Source: Paraconiothyrium sp. Pb-2020 (taxonomy: Eukaryota > Ascomycota > Dothideomycetes > Pleosporales > Didymosphaeriaceae). Taken from it: a stretch of 64,000 nt of DNA. Location of the stretch: NCBI GenBank assembly GCA_022419385.1, contig JAJUBI010000003.1, forward strand, positions 3,100,001 through 3,164,000, given 5' to 3'. Position numbers and translations under genes: made by a program. This document shows positions 11,964-22,837 of the stretch, piece by piece; the stretch's first letter is position 1, and each line of letters starts with the position of its first letter. A model generated the notes under the pieces. That model had not been told where the DNA came from. It saw only the letters and a list, made by a program, of their open reading frames with translations, and did not search any database.

Positions 11964-14429
11964 CTATGACCTAACTTTCTTCCTGAATCTGAAGCCACCC
12001 TCCTCTTCATCACTATCTTTATTCACAGTCCGATTCTTCTTGGCTGATGGTTGGCCAGCTGCGACGGTTAGAGGGCCACCTGCACGCTTCTTCGATTGCC
12101 TCTGCGTTTGCGTGTCTTCTAGTTGAGTCTCAACCACGCGTTGCGTCCGGCCACTGTGTCTCATCGTGGATCCACAAGCCCTTGGCGATTCCTCCTCGTC
12201 TGGCCCGCTGTCCTCAACGTCGACAACTTCTGTTGGTTTGGGACGTTTCCTTCTCTGGAAACCGATCGGTCTCTCGTCGTCGCTGTCTGGTAGTCGACCA
12301 CCGAGCCTGCGCCTCAGCCGTTTCTCATCCTCTGCGGTCCTGACGGGTGCTACCTCATCCATGACCATAGAGTCACCAAAGCCCTTTCTCGGTGGTGCCG
12401 GTTTCAGCGTGACAATCACTTTCTGTGATTGTGCCGTTGCCTCCTTATCGATGCCACGACGTCTGAATTTCTTGAAGTTCTTCCTCCCATTCCACTCGGG
12501 GTTCCATCCTTTGCCATGAAGTTGGGTCCGCGCGAAGGTCCTATCTTCACTAGGACGAATCTTCATGTCTAGAACCTCGATGTCTATGTGTAGTGTCGAT
12601 ATGTCGACGCCTTCCAAGTCTGCTCTCGTCTGCTCTTCTTCCACTCTGCGTCTTTCTTCTTCTTCGGCCATGCGTTTGCGGGTTTCTTCTTTAACATTGA
12701 TCTCTTGCTTCATTTTCTTATCTCGCTGCTCTTGCATGACTTTCAGTCGCTCCAGACGCATCTGTGTCCTGTCCGGGGCAGGTTCGGTCCAAGAGTCAGG
12801 TTGGACCGACGCAGCGGCAGCAGGAGCTTGAGTAGCATCACGCTTTTTCCTGAATTGAGCAGAGGCGGGGAACATTTGGTCTGCCTTGATCGATGCGTCT
12901 ACGTTGTTTAGTGGTAGCGATCGGGTGGTGCGCTGCGTCTGAGTCGCTGGCGCAAGCTGTGACTGCATCGCAGGCTCGTACACTGGGACGGATTGTTGTT
13001 CAGACGGTTGAACATCTTCCATGGGTGTATCTTTTACCTGAATGTGGTCAATCTTCCGCGCCTTAGGAGGCGGCTCGTAATCATCAAAACCAGTGAAACG
13101 ACTGGTAATAGCACGTCGTGCAGGTCGTTTGCGTGGATTGGTCCTGACTGGCCCATCTGCTGGAAGCGAGCTCAGCTCGAGAGCTTGCGGTTGAACTCGT
13201 GACGGCGACGATGGAGTTGGCTCGCGCAAGGATCGTTGTGTTGGTATGGATTCCGGCACGCTGGTATTGATGTCTATGTCGGCGGGAGGTTGGCGTAAGG
13301 AGGAAGCGTTGTTGGCGATGATGGCATCAAGGAACTCATTTTGCAGAATGGAACGCTGGTTCAAAGATCGGTCCACGCCAGTAACGAAGGTAGTTGCCCA
13401 TTCTTCTAATTCCTCTGGATAAGTGGGAAGACGGACGGTTACCACCGGAAGGCCATCCTTACTGGCACTCCCATGCTTCTTTTGGCCTGCAATGCTTCTA
13501 ACGTAGTCAACGTACTCTTCTCCCGTCGATTCGCCCAGACGTGTATCAAACAATAACGCCTTCCCACCGCCGCCAGCAACGACCTGGTGCAAGCTAGTAT
13601 GCTGCGCTTCGTTCAGGAAAACGAACGTCAGTCCCGAGAAGACTGCCGAGCGAGCTGGGTCAGGGGCAAGCATCTGATCGGGACGGGGAACTGGCTCCTG
13701 GCCAGCGGGTGGGATGTATTCCTTTTCTTGAGGCCACCACATTTGGAAGTCTTCCTCGAGCTGCGAGGGTACATAATTGCCCTCTGGATCCGTGGTCTGT
13801 GCTGCTGCGCTCAGGACGGCATCAAGATAGTCAACCGTGACTACAGGCGTGCCAGAGACTAAGGCCTGCAAGACCTTCGGCAGGTTTCTCTTCTGCGATA
13901 CCACATGGGTGGTCTGCCCATATAAGAACTCAGTCGACGTCTTGATATCCATTGCATGTAGTTCGGCGTTGCGTGTACTGCCTTGCGACTGGGAAGTGCC
14001 TTTCTTCTCTTTTGAGGCATACGTGAAGACAATATCTTGCCATTTGATCGTGAATGGAGGATACGAATTTGACAGTCTGATCGTGTGCTCGGTGCCGGTG
14101 AGCGTGGTCGTGTCCTCCGCAATGCTGCCGTCCGGCTGCTTGGAGCTTTTCAACGTTTTGTCGCCATCGACCACTGTACCTTGTCGGCAGCTGAGGTCTG
14201 TAATCTCAATGTAGGATCTCTTGTGCACTTTTGTCCCATCTGCAGGCGGTCCGTCCAACACTTTGATCATCATGTGCTTGCGTGACACATTCTTGTTATC
14301 TATGAAGACGTTTTTGCCCGCTGAGCTAATTCCATCGCTGTTCTTTGTACGACCGAAAAGCTGCTGCGATCCGGGCCGCAACCAGACGCGCTTTCCTCCA
14401 AAGAGGATCTCGTGCTCGAGGAACCACAT
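11964..14429 (-). CDS. NBS1: Nbs1/nibrin-like subunit of the Mre11-Rad50-Nbs1 DNA-repair complex
   Basis: Single-exon frame; the start is placed at 14429 (MWFLEHEILFGGKRVWLRPG), giving 821 aa. Residues ~1-120 form an FHA domain (LFGRTKNSD, NKNVSRKHMMI, LSCRQGTVVDG). A BRCT-like region follows (TTHVVSQKRNLPKVLQALVS, TPVVTVDYLDAVL), then a second BRCT-like part (FVFLNEAQH...LLFDTRLGE). The middle is disordered with Ser/Pro and charged coiled segments (MQEQRDKKMKQEINVKEETRKRMAEEEERRR). The extreme C-terminus is acidic then FRFRKK-like (DSDEEEGGFRFRKKVRS), resembling the Tel1/ATM-binding end of Nbs1. The complex senses double-strand breaks in the nucleus. The FHA plus BRCT order and the tail together make Nbs1 much more likely than other FHA proteins. 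Confidence 0.88.
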   Translation of the reverse strand: MWFLEHEILFGGKRVWLRPGSQQLFGRTKNSDGISSAGKNVFIDNKNVSRKHMMIKVLDGPPADGTKVHKRSYIEITDLSCRQGTVVDGDKTLKSSKQPDGSIAEDTTTLTGTEHTIRLSNSYPPFTIKWQDIVFTYASKEKKGTSQSQGSTRNAELHAMDIKTSTEFLYGQTTHVVSQKRNLPKVLQALVSGTPVVTVDYLDAVLSAAAQTTDPEGNYVPSQLEEDFQMWWPQEKEYIPPAGQEPVPRPDQMLAPDPARSAVFSGLTFVFLNEAQHTSLHQVVAGGGGKALLFDTRLGESTGEEYVDYVRSIAGQKKHGSASKDGLPVVTVRLPTYPEELEEWATTFVTGVDRSLNQRSILQNEFLDAIIANNASSLRQPPADIDINTSVPESIPTQRSLREPTPSSPSRVQPQALELSSLPADGPVRTNPRKRPARRAITSRFTGFDDYEPPPKARKIDHIQVKDTPMEDVQPSEQQSVPVYEPAMQSQLAPATQTQRTTRSLPLNNVDASIKADQMFPASAQFRKKRDATQAPAAAASVQPDSWTEPAPDRTQMRLERLKVMQEQRDKKMKQEINVKEETRKRMAEEEERRRVEEEQTRADLEGVDISTLHIDIEVLDMKIRPSEDRTFARTQLHGKGWNPEWNGRKNFKKFRRRGIDKEATAQSQKVIVTLKPAPPRKGFGDSMVMDEVAPVRTAEDEKRLRRRLGGRLPDSDDERPIGFQRRKRPKPTEVVDVEDSGPDEEESPRACGSTMRHSGRTQRVVETQLEDTQTQRQSKKRAGGPLTVAAGQPSAKKNRTVNKDSDEEEGGFRFRKKVRS

Positions 14430-15949
14430 CGTGTGCCGAGCACAACAGGTATCGCGGTGGGCGGCTGAGGAAGGCGTCACTTTGAGGCTTCAGCACACGG
14501 GGTGACGCTCGTGTGGGCCGGATCGCAGGGAAGCAGGAGGGCGGGGCGGGCCGCCTTTCACGTTTGATGCATGTTTGGGTGTGGTGATGGAAGCCTAGCT
14601 GGAGGCGGTACGTGCGCCTCACGAGCACGACGGGAAACCACGTGCACGAACGGCCACCTGGGCAGGGGTTGCTCCTGCCCTAGAGCCATCTAGGTGCCAT
14701 CTTGGTAGATCGTTAGCCAACCTTGATTTACCAACCGCACTACCTCCTAGCTTTTGACACGAGTCTGCAAATGTGGATTGCGCATGTCTGTGTTCATGCT
14801 CTGTTTGTTCAACGCAGCTGCGCGTAGACGCCACTAATGGACAACTGCGCGGGGTTGGCCCCTACGAGAGGCCTCTGCTACGCTGTGTCTTCACATCACG
14901 GTACACATCCGCTAGCACCGAGATCGGTTCCTGTCGCGCCTCGATTGTTTGATCACTTACGCACTTACATACCTTTGTATTTCAATGCATCATCCCCCCG
15001 GTTCAAGCTTTGTCGTGAGGGACGTTTCCGAAGAGGCTGTTCCACGGTTCTGCAAGAAGCCGACCACACATGCCCACTCATTTCCATGGTTTGCTCGTAT
15101 TGGTCTGAATTGCTGCCTGTCTTTCCAACCAACAGTATCAACATGCTGGTCAGCATTGCTCAACTCCGCCACTCTGCCCGAGGGGCTTAGCCGGCACCTG
15201 TTTAGCCTCCCTTCCATATGCTTAGATAGCACTCAAACCGATTTCCCTGGAATTTCAGGGAATATCCATCTCTGTATCTCAGTTTCATCTCATGCTGTAC
15301 CTCCTATTATCACTACCGGAGAAGACGTGGGATTATAGTACCGGACTGTCAAGGCAGCTTGTTGGAAACGCATGTCCTTGGATATCGCGCGGTGAGACCA
15401 CACAGGAAAGACGAACGCTGCATCCGGAGCCTAATCGGAGGGCTATGAGCCAAATTAGGGTGGCCTTGGTCGATACGAAGTATTCGACTACCGGCCCAGA
15501 GAGTTATTCGTCTGGTAGCACCAATTCCTCTCGCAGCTCACCTATCAGCAACGCCTCAAAGCGTTCGCTACTTGAATAACCTCCCTCAACTTCACCAACT
15601 TCTCCAGAGTTGCTATCAAGGAAATCTATTGATTCTTTCACGGGTGAAGATCGGGCGCCGTTGTACCGACGGCCTCAACCGTCTTGAGACAGCACTCCAC
15701 CTCATCATCTCCCGGCGCGAATTCTGTTCTCTCACCTCTTTCAACATTTGTTCCTCGACCAGGCCACGCCGCGCCCTCACCTGGCAACTGCAAGGCCGGG
15801 TCATCGTCTTGCCAGGCACTCGTCCAATCCTCGAACTGCAAGGCGCGTGCTCGAACTATAGTAGATTACTTTGGTTCTCCGCTTTCCCGAGACCCTTAGA
15901 GACGCCGTTACTATCGAGCCCTGAGCTACTTGCCGCAGAGCTCCAAGAT
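14430..15949. other. 1.5-kb spacer upstream of NBS1 and the RBR locus
   Basis: Holds the NBS1 promoter. The frame leading into the RBR locus is open from about 15572, but residues before 15950 show no family features, so I treat it as 5' flank. Nothing else supported. Confidence 0.4.
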
Positions 15950-17650
15950 ATGTCTCTCGAACGCCCTAAACGAAGGCGCGCCATCAGAGAAAGGACAAAT
16001 GCCATCACAGAGCGACGCCAGATCAAGGAGAAGAGGAGGAGAGCTAAATCCTGTCAAGTTGAGTGTAACTCAGACCCAAATTCGGACGATTGTTCCAATC
16101 CTGCTTCATCAATGCTGGTTCGAGCAATCTCAAGTCTGGGCCAAAGACTTGTCTATGATCCAGAAACCCGCCACTCAGAGGCTTCAGAGCAGACGTCGTC
16201 ATCGGGACGGTCCATGTGGCAATCTCCAAATATCCCTCAAATGGGTGACCGATCATTGTCCACAACTGCGGAACAATCGGCCCCGCTGCAGCTTGAAAGA
16301 CTTTCTGCTATCGACCAAACGACCAAAGATGAAAAGATAGCTGAATGTCTTCAGGCCATTGACAATCAACTTCAGGTTCTGGACGAAAAGATGAAGGCTG
16401 TAGACCATGAAGGTTCGATGCATAGTATTTCAAAACGTTCGCCTAACTGGAGCGTCCCTGCACCCTTTCAAGATTGCCGTCCGACGGCAAAAGACCTACA
16501 AAGGCTCATGAACTCGCCTTCACTATCCCAAGACATTCGCACAACGGCAGGACGGCCGCAAAGGCTATTCCGGGGTTCGCCTAGCTATGAGGAATCGATG
16601 TTTCGACATTACCCAAACAGTAGAAGGCGTGATCTTCCGCACAGTCCTGTAAAGCATAGAAATGAAAGCCATCTAGACGTTCAGCGCCTGACCACCGAAG
16701 AGAGCACTGCCCGAAACCTATCTTCAAAAAGTCCGCCATACTTGACCGTAAGTCAAAGATCGTTGATGCCAGTTTTCAACGCATCAGAACCGCGTAATCT
16801 GGTCGGTCAAGGCACTCCCGACGATCCTCTTGAATTGAGCTCCTTCTGAAATCGAAGATGAAGACCCCCCTGGAGACGTGTTCTACAACTGTGATGCTGC
16901 CCTAGCCGTGAATGGTTCGCCGGCTCTGAAGCATGACTGCGTAGTCTGCATCCGTATAGAAGATGGTCCATCCTTATCGAAGTGTGTGCATCAACCTGGA
17001 ACCTGCGCTTCGTGCTTCGCGCGCTGGATTGAATCATAATTGACAACAAAAGGGTGGAGAGGGATTACATGCCCTGAGGCCTCATGCAACGTCATTCTCA
17101 CACACCATGAGGTTCGAGATTTGGCCACTCCGGAGGTTTTCCTTCGATATGATACGTTTGCTATGCGGGACGCGCTTGGTCAAGTTGCCAATTCAGATGG
17201 TGCCGCATCCCAGCCTGCACCTCAGGGCAAGAACAACGATGGCTATATATTCACATGTGTCGCCTGCGGCCACAAAGTTTGCCTTACTCATGATATTGAG
17301 TGGCACGAAGGTGAGACTTGCCAGGATTATACCGACAGGGTGAGCGGCGCGAAAGAGCGCGATGAAAAAGCTCAAGAGGAAGCGAGCGTCGCAGCAATAA
17401 ACAAGCTTAGTGAGAAATGCCCGGGGCTTGCCTGTGCTTGCAATATCCAGGAGAACCAAGGTTGCGACCATATGACATGTAAGTCAAACAAATGTTTTTG
17501 TTATAGACGCAGTTCTGATGTGTACTTTCAGGTTCACGGTGCCGATACGAATTCTGCTGGGAGTGCTTGGCCGACTATCAGCAGATCCGAAGTCAAGGAA
17601 ACACTGCCCATGAGAAGACGTGCAAGTATCACACCAGCAGTATTGTGTGA
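15950..17650 (+). pseudogene. RBR (RING-IBR-RING) E3 ubiquitin ligase, disrupted reading frame
   Basis: The first part (15950-16844) begins MSLERPKRRRAIRERTNAI and is disordered, Arg/Ser-rich. Coding sense then moves by one base near 16841-16848: DDPLELSS continues as SEIEDEDPPGDVF in another frame. RING1 follows at ~16935 (DCVVC...CVHQPGTCASC). The frame then meets TAA at 17037-17039, where relatives usually have Gln (FARWIES-stop-LTTKGWRGITCP). The IBR (FTCVACGHKVCLTHDIEWH) and a last intron 17474-17532 follow. RING2 (CACNIQENQGCDHMTC/SRCRYEFCWECLADY) retains the expected catalytic Cys before DHM. Intact RBR ligases transfer ubiquitin through that Cys. One frameshift plus one stop suggest a young pseudogene or base errors; the zinc ligands are otherwise kept. 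CAA to TAA would be a C-to-T change in a CpA context. Confidence 0.7.
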
Positions 17651-18406
17651 CGGCATGCTCCATTGGGAGACGTTGGAAGGACGAGGAAATGAACACAGAG
17701 TTGTACAGATGGCCAGAGTACCATAGATTGGGCCTGGATCATCTCTACAGTACCCCAGCTACGATTCGTGTTAGACTGCTGAGACAATTCAACAGACATA
17801 GCGTGTTCCGGAGTCTTCGGCTTGGTGCTGGAAAAGAGTTTGAAAACAATTGATTTCGCTTCACGAATGACCGTAAGCGTACTAGACTCCGACTTTAGTC
17901 CAGCGTCTGCAATTGGTCTCGCGCGGTAGGCCACGAAGTTCGGGATCTAGTCCTGTTCGAGACGGCGACAACTACATCGTCTTAGGTTTGGACAGTCGGG
18001 TTTCTTGGATTAAAGACTCCCGAGGGATGTATGTGATATAGGAGCATGTATATAAAGAGTATCGCTCTGGCTGAACAGAGTCTAAAATCCATGATATCAT
18101 TGCGAGGACATCTTTTATAGTCTATTTTGCCCGCCACCGTGCATATCCCGCGCTGATTGGTTAATCGGGAACTCATTTTAATTTTTAGCGATGTATACAA
18201 ACACTGTCGCCGCTCGTCGTTGCATTCCGGCAATTGCGAACCCAAAGTCGCTGCTCAGCGCTCACGGCCATGTGTTGAAGCCCTCTTTGCGGTGTTCTTG
18301 TACCTGTGTTGACTGCTTCCAATTGAACACCTCCACTGTCCTTACCTTGTCGCGCGCCACCAAGTGTACTTGCAGCACCCCTGACGCGTGCAATACCGAC
18401 GAGGAC
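17651..18406. other. Intergenic region upstream of ERG4
   Basis: About 750 bp. It contains a TATA-like TATATAAAG near 18048 about 350 bp before the ERG4 start, whose use is uncertain. No gene seen. Confidence 0.4.
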
Positions 18407-20270
18407 ATGTCTGAACGCATGACACGCAGCAAGACGGGGAAGACACCCAGGTGAGTCGCTGCGCAGCCTAGGAATCTTTTATCTCGTGGCTAACATGCAC
18501 AATTACAGTAAACCCTATAACCCAGGGTTTGTGGAGACTCCCGGTCGCAAGAAGTATACGCGCAAGTCGATAATCCCGAATGGCGACAGCGAATACGAGT
18601 CTACGCCCGAGCCCGAAGCGATTTCGAAGTTCTCATTTGGAGAGACGAATGGAGATGCAACGGTCAATGGCAATGGGAAGGTTAACGGACACACACCCGG
18701 CATCCATGGTGCTGCAAATGGGCTTCACGAACGCACAAATGGACATGCCAACGGCAATACTAATGGGCATGCCAAGGGCAATGTAAACGAGAAAAAGACT
18801 GTCACGACAGCAAGTGAACAGCATGAGGAATTTGGCCCGTACGATACCTCTGGCGAGACTGAGTTCGGTGGAACCCTCGGCATGTCTGCTATGATGATCG
18901 GCTTCCCTGCGCTCATGTACTACATGTGGATCGGCGCGTACTTCTATGATGGGAAGCTTCCAGCACCCGCTAACGGCGAAAGCTGGGGTCAATGCGCAAA
19001 GCACATGTGGGGTTTAATCAAAACCGAGGCATACCCCAATGCACGCGCGTGGAAGATATACTGGGTATTTGGACTTGTTCAAATGGCTTTTTACCTGCTC
19101 TTACCAGGCGTGTACCGGAAGGGCAAGCCGCTCCCTCATCTGGGAGGAAAGATGCTGGACTATTACTGCTCAGGCATGTGGTCCCTGTACACCAGCATTG
19201 CCATCGCGTTGACCTTACACTTTACGGGTATCTTCAAGCTGTACACCCTCGTTGATGAGTTTGGTCACATTATGAGCGTCGCCATCATTTCCGGTTTCCT
19301 CTGCGCTACCATCTGCTACCTCCAAGCCGTCGTCCGTGGTAAAACCATGCGCATGACTGGCTATCCCATTTACGACTTCTTCCTTGGTGCGGAATTGAAC
19401 CCCCGCCTGTTTGGTATCCTTGATTTCAAGATGTTCCTCGAAGTTCGTATACCATGGTATATCCTTCTATTCCTTTCTCTCGGCACCTGTTTGAAGCAGT
19501 ATGAGCAGTATGGCTATGTCTCAGTGGAGGCTATCTTCCTACTGTTTGCGCATTACCTATACGCAGGTGCTTGCTCAAAAGGTGAACATCTGATCATCAC
19601 CACATGGTATGTCTTCTAATACGAGCGTATCTGCGTAAAAGCTGATTATCTAGGGATATGTACTACGAAAAACTGGGATTTATGCTTATCTTCTGGAACA
19701 TGGCTGGTGTCCCTCTCACCTACTGCCACTGCACCCTCTTCATTGCCCGCCACCACCCCTCTGAGTACCAGTGGCCTGTCTGGTTCACTGCTCTTCTCAC
19801 TATTGTTTACCTTGGTGTCTACTACGTCTGGGACACAACTAATAGCCAGAAGAACCAATTTCGCCAAGAAGAGCGTGGCGCCGTGGACGAGCGTACCACT
19901 TTCCCTTACTTCAAGTATGGCAAAATTCACAACCCTAAAACCATCCCCACGAAGCGCGGGAACAGCATTCTGTGCGATGGTTGGTACGGAAAGGCGCGCA
20001 AGATTCATTACACCTGCGATTTGTTCTTCGCCGTATCCTGGGGTCTCATAACTGGCTTTAAGAGCCCATTCCCCTGGTTCTACTCCGTCTTCTTCGCTGG
20101 TATGATCATACATCGCGCGAGACGCGATATCGAGAAGTGCAGGAAGACGTATGGGGAGGCGTGGACCGAGTACGAGAAGAGGGTACCGTATCTCTTTATT
20201 CCTGTAAGTGCATTTCTGCCCATCCCACACTCGAGATCAGCAAATAACAACGTTGCAGGGTGTCTATTGA
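18407..20270 (+). CDS. ERG4: Delta(24(24(1)))-sterol reductase (C-24(28) sterol reductase)
   Basis: Four exons: 18407-18450, 18509-19606, 19654-20203, 20259-20270 (567 aa). Each intron is GT-AG and in phase (KTPS/KPYNPG; ITTW/DMYYEK; LFIP/GVY-stop). The last exon carries only three codons plus the stop. The N-terminus (~1-110) is cytosolic and low complexity with an Asn-Gly/His repeat tract (NGHANGNTNGHAKGN). The ERG4/ERG24 membrane core follows with many hydrophobic segments and the signatures GAELNPRLFG, WDMYYEKLGFMLIFWNMAGVP, YGKARKIHYTCDL and RRDIEKCRKTYGEAWTEYEKRVPYLFIP. It performs the last NADPH-dependent reduction in ergosterol synthesis in the endoplasmic reticulum. ERG24 is less likely because the closest motifs are of the ERG4 type (SVEAIFLLFAHYLYAGACSKGE). 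Confidence 0.93.
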
Positions 20271-21173
20271 TTCTCCTATCTCCGACACAGACTCGGCTGT
20301 TGATCACGCTTTCTAGTTAGCTTTTGTTGCGGCGCTACGTTGGAGCTGTCTGCAAGTGACTCGGGCATGCTCACTTGTAACATTCTATGCACATTGTTGT
20401 CATAATATTCCTCCCATTGTTAGTCTAGTTAGGTGAAAACGCAGCACCTCGGTGTACTCAGGACACCTCAAAGTAATAGTAATGATTCATCGATGGCGCA
20501 TGTCAGGATGTTTGGACCGGTGCATCCCGCGTCCCTTAGAACACGATGGCACTGATACGAGCTCATTGATGTTGGTCGTTTTATCGTCTGTACATAATTG
20601 CTCGGTTTAGGGACTCACCTGAATTAATGAAGTGGGCCTTTTTGTACAGAATCGCTAGCGGGCGGTAAATCTCAGCCCTGAAGCCACTACTACCACGAGG
20701 ATTCTTCATGCGCACTTCACCAAAAGCCATTTGGTCGTCTGACTAATACCTTCCTTTTTCTTGGACGAATTATTGGGAATGTAAAGCTCGTAGTAGGGAA
20801 CAATGGCGTCGCGCCATGTCGTAGCCGCTCGAAATTCACAATGCATTCAGCCAATGAGATCGTGTAGACAGCACTTCCCTGTGATCACGGCTAGTATAGT
20901 CACGGATACGATCACGCGAGTACAAAGGACTTGTCCAACGAAATTCATGCATTCGCCTCCCCGGATTGTGCTCGCTATGTACCGTCCGCGTGGCTTGGTC
21001 CGCGAACATGCATTCACCGCGCTTGTTGTTTGGAAGGATCGAGTTGAATGGTCACGGCGCCAATTTGCCTTCCCTTAATTGAGGAGATAACACAATAAGA
21101 CATTCAAGAACAGCTCTTGATTTCTAGATCCGCAGTCACTCTTTCGAAGTTACTCGTCCCACACTCATTCGAG
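20271..21173. other. Intergenic region between ERG4 and the lipase
   Basis: About 900 bp between tandem genes; it holds the ERG4 3' flank and the lipase promoter. Short frames have no recognisable features. Confidence 0.45.
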
Positions 21174-22364
21174 ATGATTAACCTGCTGTCGCTCATTTCT
21201 ATTTGCTTGCTTCGCGTGGGGGCTGTTCCGGCCTGGGGCTCGGCAAGAGGTAAGTAAGCCAATATTTACCGACGCATCACTTGAAACTATTCAGTGCTGA
21301 GACCAGGCAGCCGTGGCTGCTGTTGATGATCATTTGCTTGCAACTTTCAACCTAGTCGAACAGTATGCGTCGGCAGCCTACTGCAGGTCCAACTACAATT
21401 CTCCTGGAGACCTAATCAAGTGCAATGATGCGACCTGTCCTCTTGTTCAAGCTGCAAATGCTACGAGTGTGGTGGAGTACAATAGGTAAGTCAAATGTTC
21501 CGAATTCCCCAGCATATTCTCACGAGTATGCGATTTCCAACGCCACACACCTGTCACTCAATCCATGTCTGTGCTTCTACTTACAACTTTGCAGCGACCT
21601 TACGACTGACGTGACCGGATATGTCGCTCTCGATCACACCAACAAGCTTATCGTCGTCGCCTTCCGCGGCAGTGCTTCGGTTCAAAACTGGATTACAAAC
21701 CTAGACTTCAAGGCCGTGTCCACTAATTTGTGTACCGGCTGCACAGCGCACAAAGGCTTCTGGCAGTCCTGGCTGGATTCCCGGCCCGCCGTCACCGCAG
21801 CCATCAGAAGGCTGTCAGCTTCCAGCCCATCTTACACCATCATAACCACAGGTCATTCTCTTGGCGGCGCCATCGCCACCCTCGCTGCGGCAGATCTACG
21901 TAGTTCAGGCTACCCCGTTACTTTATACTCCTTCGGCGCGCCCCGAGTCTCCAGCTCCAAGCTCGCAAACTACATCACTGCCCAACTCGGCGGCAACTAC
22001 CGCATTACGCACTGGTAAAACTTTAGGCCTTACACCCTTAAGTCTGACATCTTCAGACATTATGATAGTAGCTGGCTAGAACACCTACTTTACCTGCTGC
22101 TCTGATTTGCGAACATTACACTGACTTTGTATCCCAACCTCTAGGAACGACCCCGTACCGAACATCCCCCCTATCGTCCTCAACTTTGCTCATGTGAGTC
22201 CAGAGTACTATATCGACAGACCCAACAACGAGGCGGTGGTGGCAACAGACTTTAAGGTCTTCGAAGGAGCTACGAACTTGAAGGGCAATTCTGCTTGGCT
22301 ATTCACTGATATTCTGGCACATCTATGGTATTTTGGGGCGTTCTCGATGAAGTGTGCGTTATAG
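21174..22364 (+). CDS. Secreted class 3 (alpha/beta hydrolase) lipase
   Basis: Four exons: 21174-21249, 21311-21485, 21595-22014, 22145-22364, giving 296 aa. All joins are GT-AG and in phase. The N-terminus MINLLSLISICLLRVGAVPAW is a signal peptide. The lipase_3 fold shows the oxyanion-side strand VVAFRGSASVQNWITNL, the nucleophile elbow GHSLGG with Ser at about residue 172, the Asp in NDPVPNIPP and the His in FAHVSPEYYI. This is the order of Thermomyces/Rhizomucor-type lipases and related feruloyl esterases. It should hydrolyse acylglycerols or other esters outside the cell. Six or more Cys in the mature chain are compatible with disulphides. Lipase versus feruloyl esterase cannot be decided from sequence alone. 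Confidence 0.92.
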
Positions 22365-22837
22365 AGAATTAGTTGGAGGATCGTTGATATGATGACTGCA
22401 CAAGAGGTCGGTTCTCCGGTTATCTGCAATCGGAATAAAGACAATCTGTTCCGAGTCATCAAGGAGCGAAGCAACGCATATGTATTGTCCTGGCCCGAAC
22501 CTGCGACGAGCACGAGCCGTGCTACCTTACCTAGTCAGACCCTGCCCATAATAATTCAATGTTCACAGCTGATTGCAACTTCGCCGTTCAGATTTTGTGG
22601 TTCCTATGAACAGGCTTTAGATTCGATCGGACACTCGTGCGAAAGGGTCGAAGGCGTCGTCGTCGTCGTCGCGTAATGCGGCACGTTTCCGCGGCTGTGT
22701 AAACATTTTACTAATCGTTACAGGAATGTTCGAAAGTGCCAAATCGAGATTCGAACTCCATAATCTCCCTTCATGTACTAAATTATATATCTATCAATGA
22801 GCGCTCCAAGTCTCTTCTCGACAGGAAGGTAAGAAGC
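22365..22837. other. Intergenic region upstream of the macrodomain-sirtuin gene
   Basis: About 470 bp. A short T-arm-like sequence at ~22742-22760 was examined as a tRNA and rejected. Nothing else seen. Confidence 0.4.

Noticed and set aside
15572..15949. Upstream extension of the RBR frame
   Set aside because: Open by chance; composition differs and a better start is the ATG at 15950.
22735..22800. tRNA-like T-arm (GAGATTCGAACTC) on the minus strand
   Set aside because: Only three T-stem pairs form and no acceptor stem, D-arm or anticodon arm fits at the right distance.
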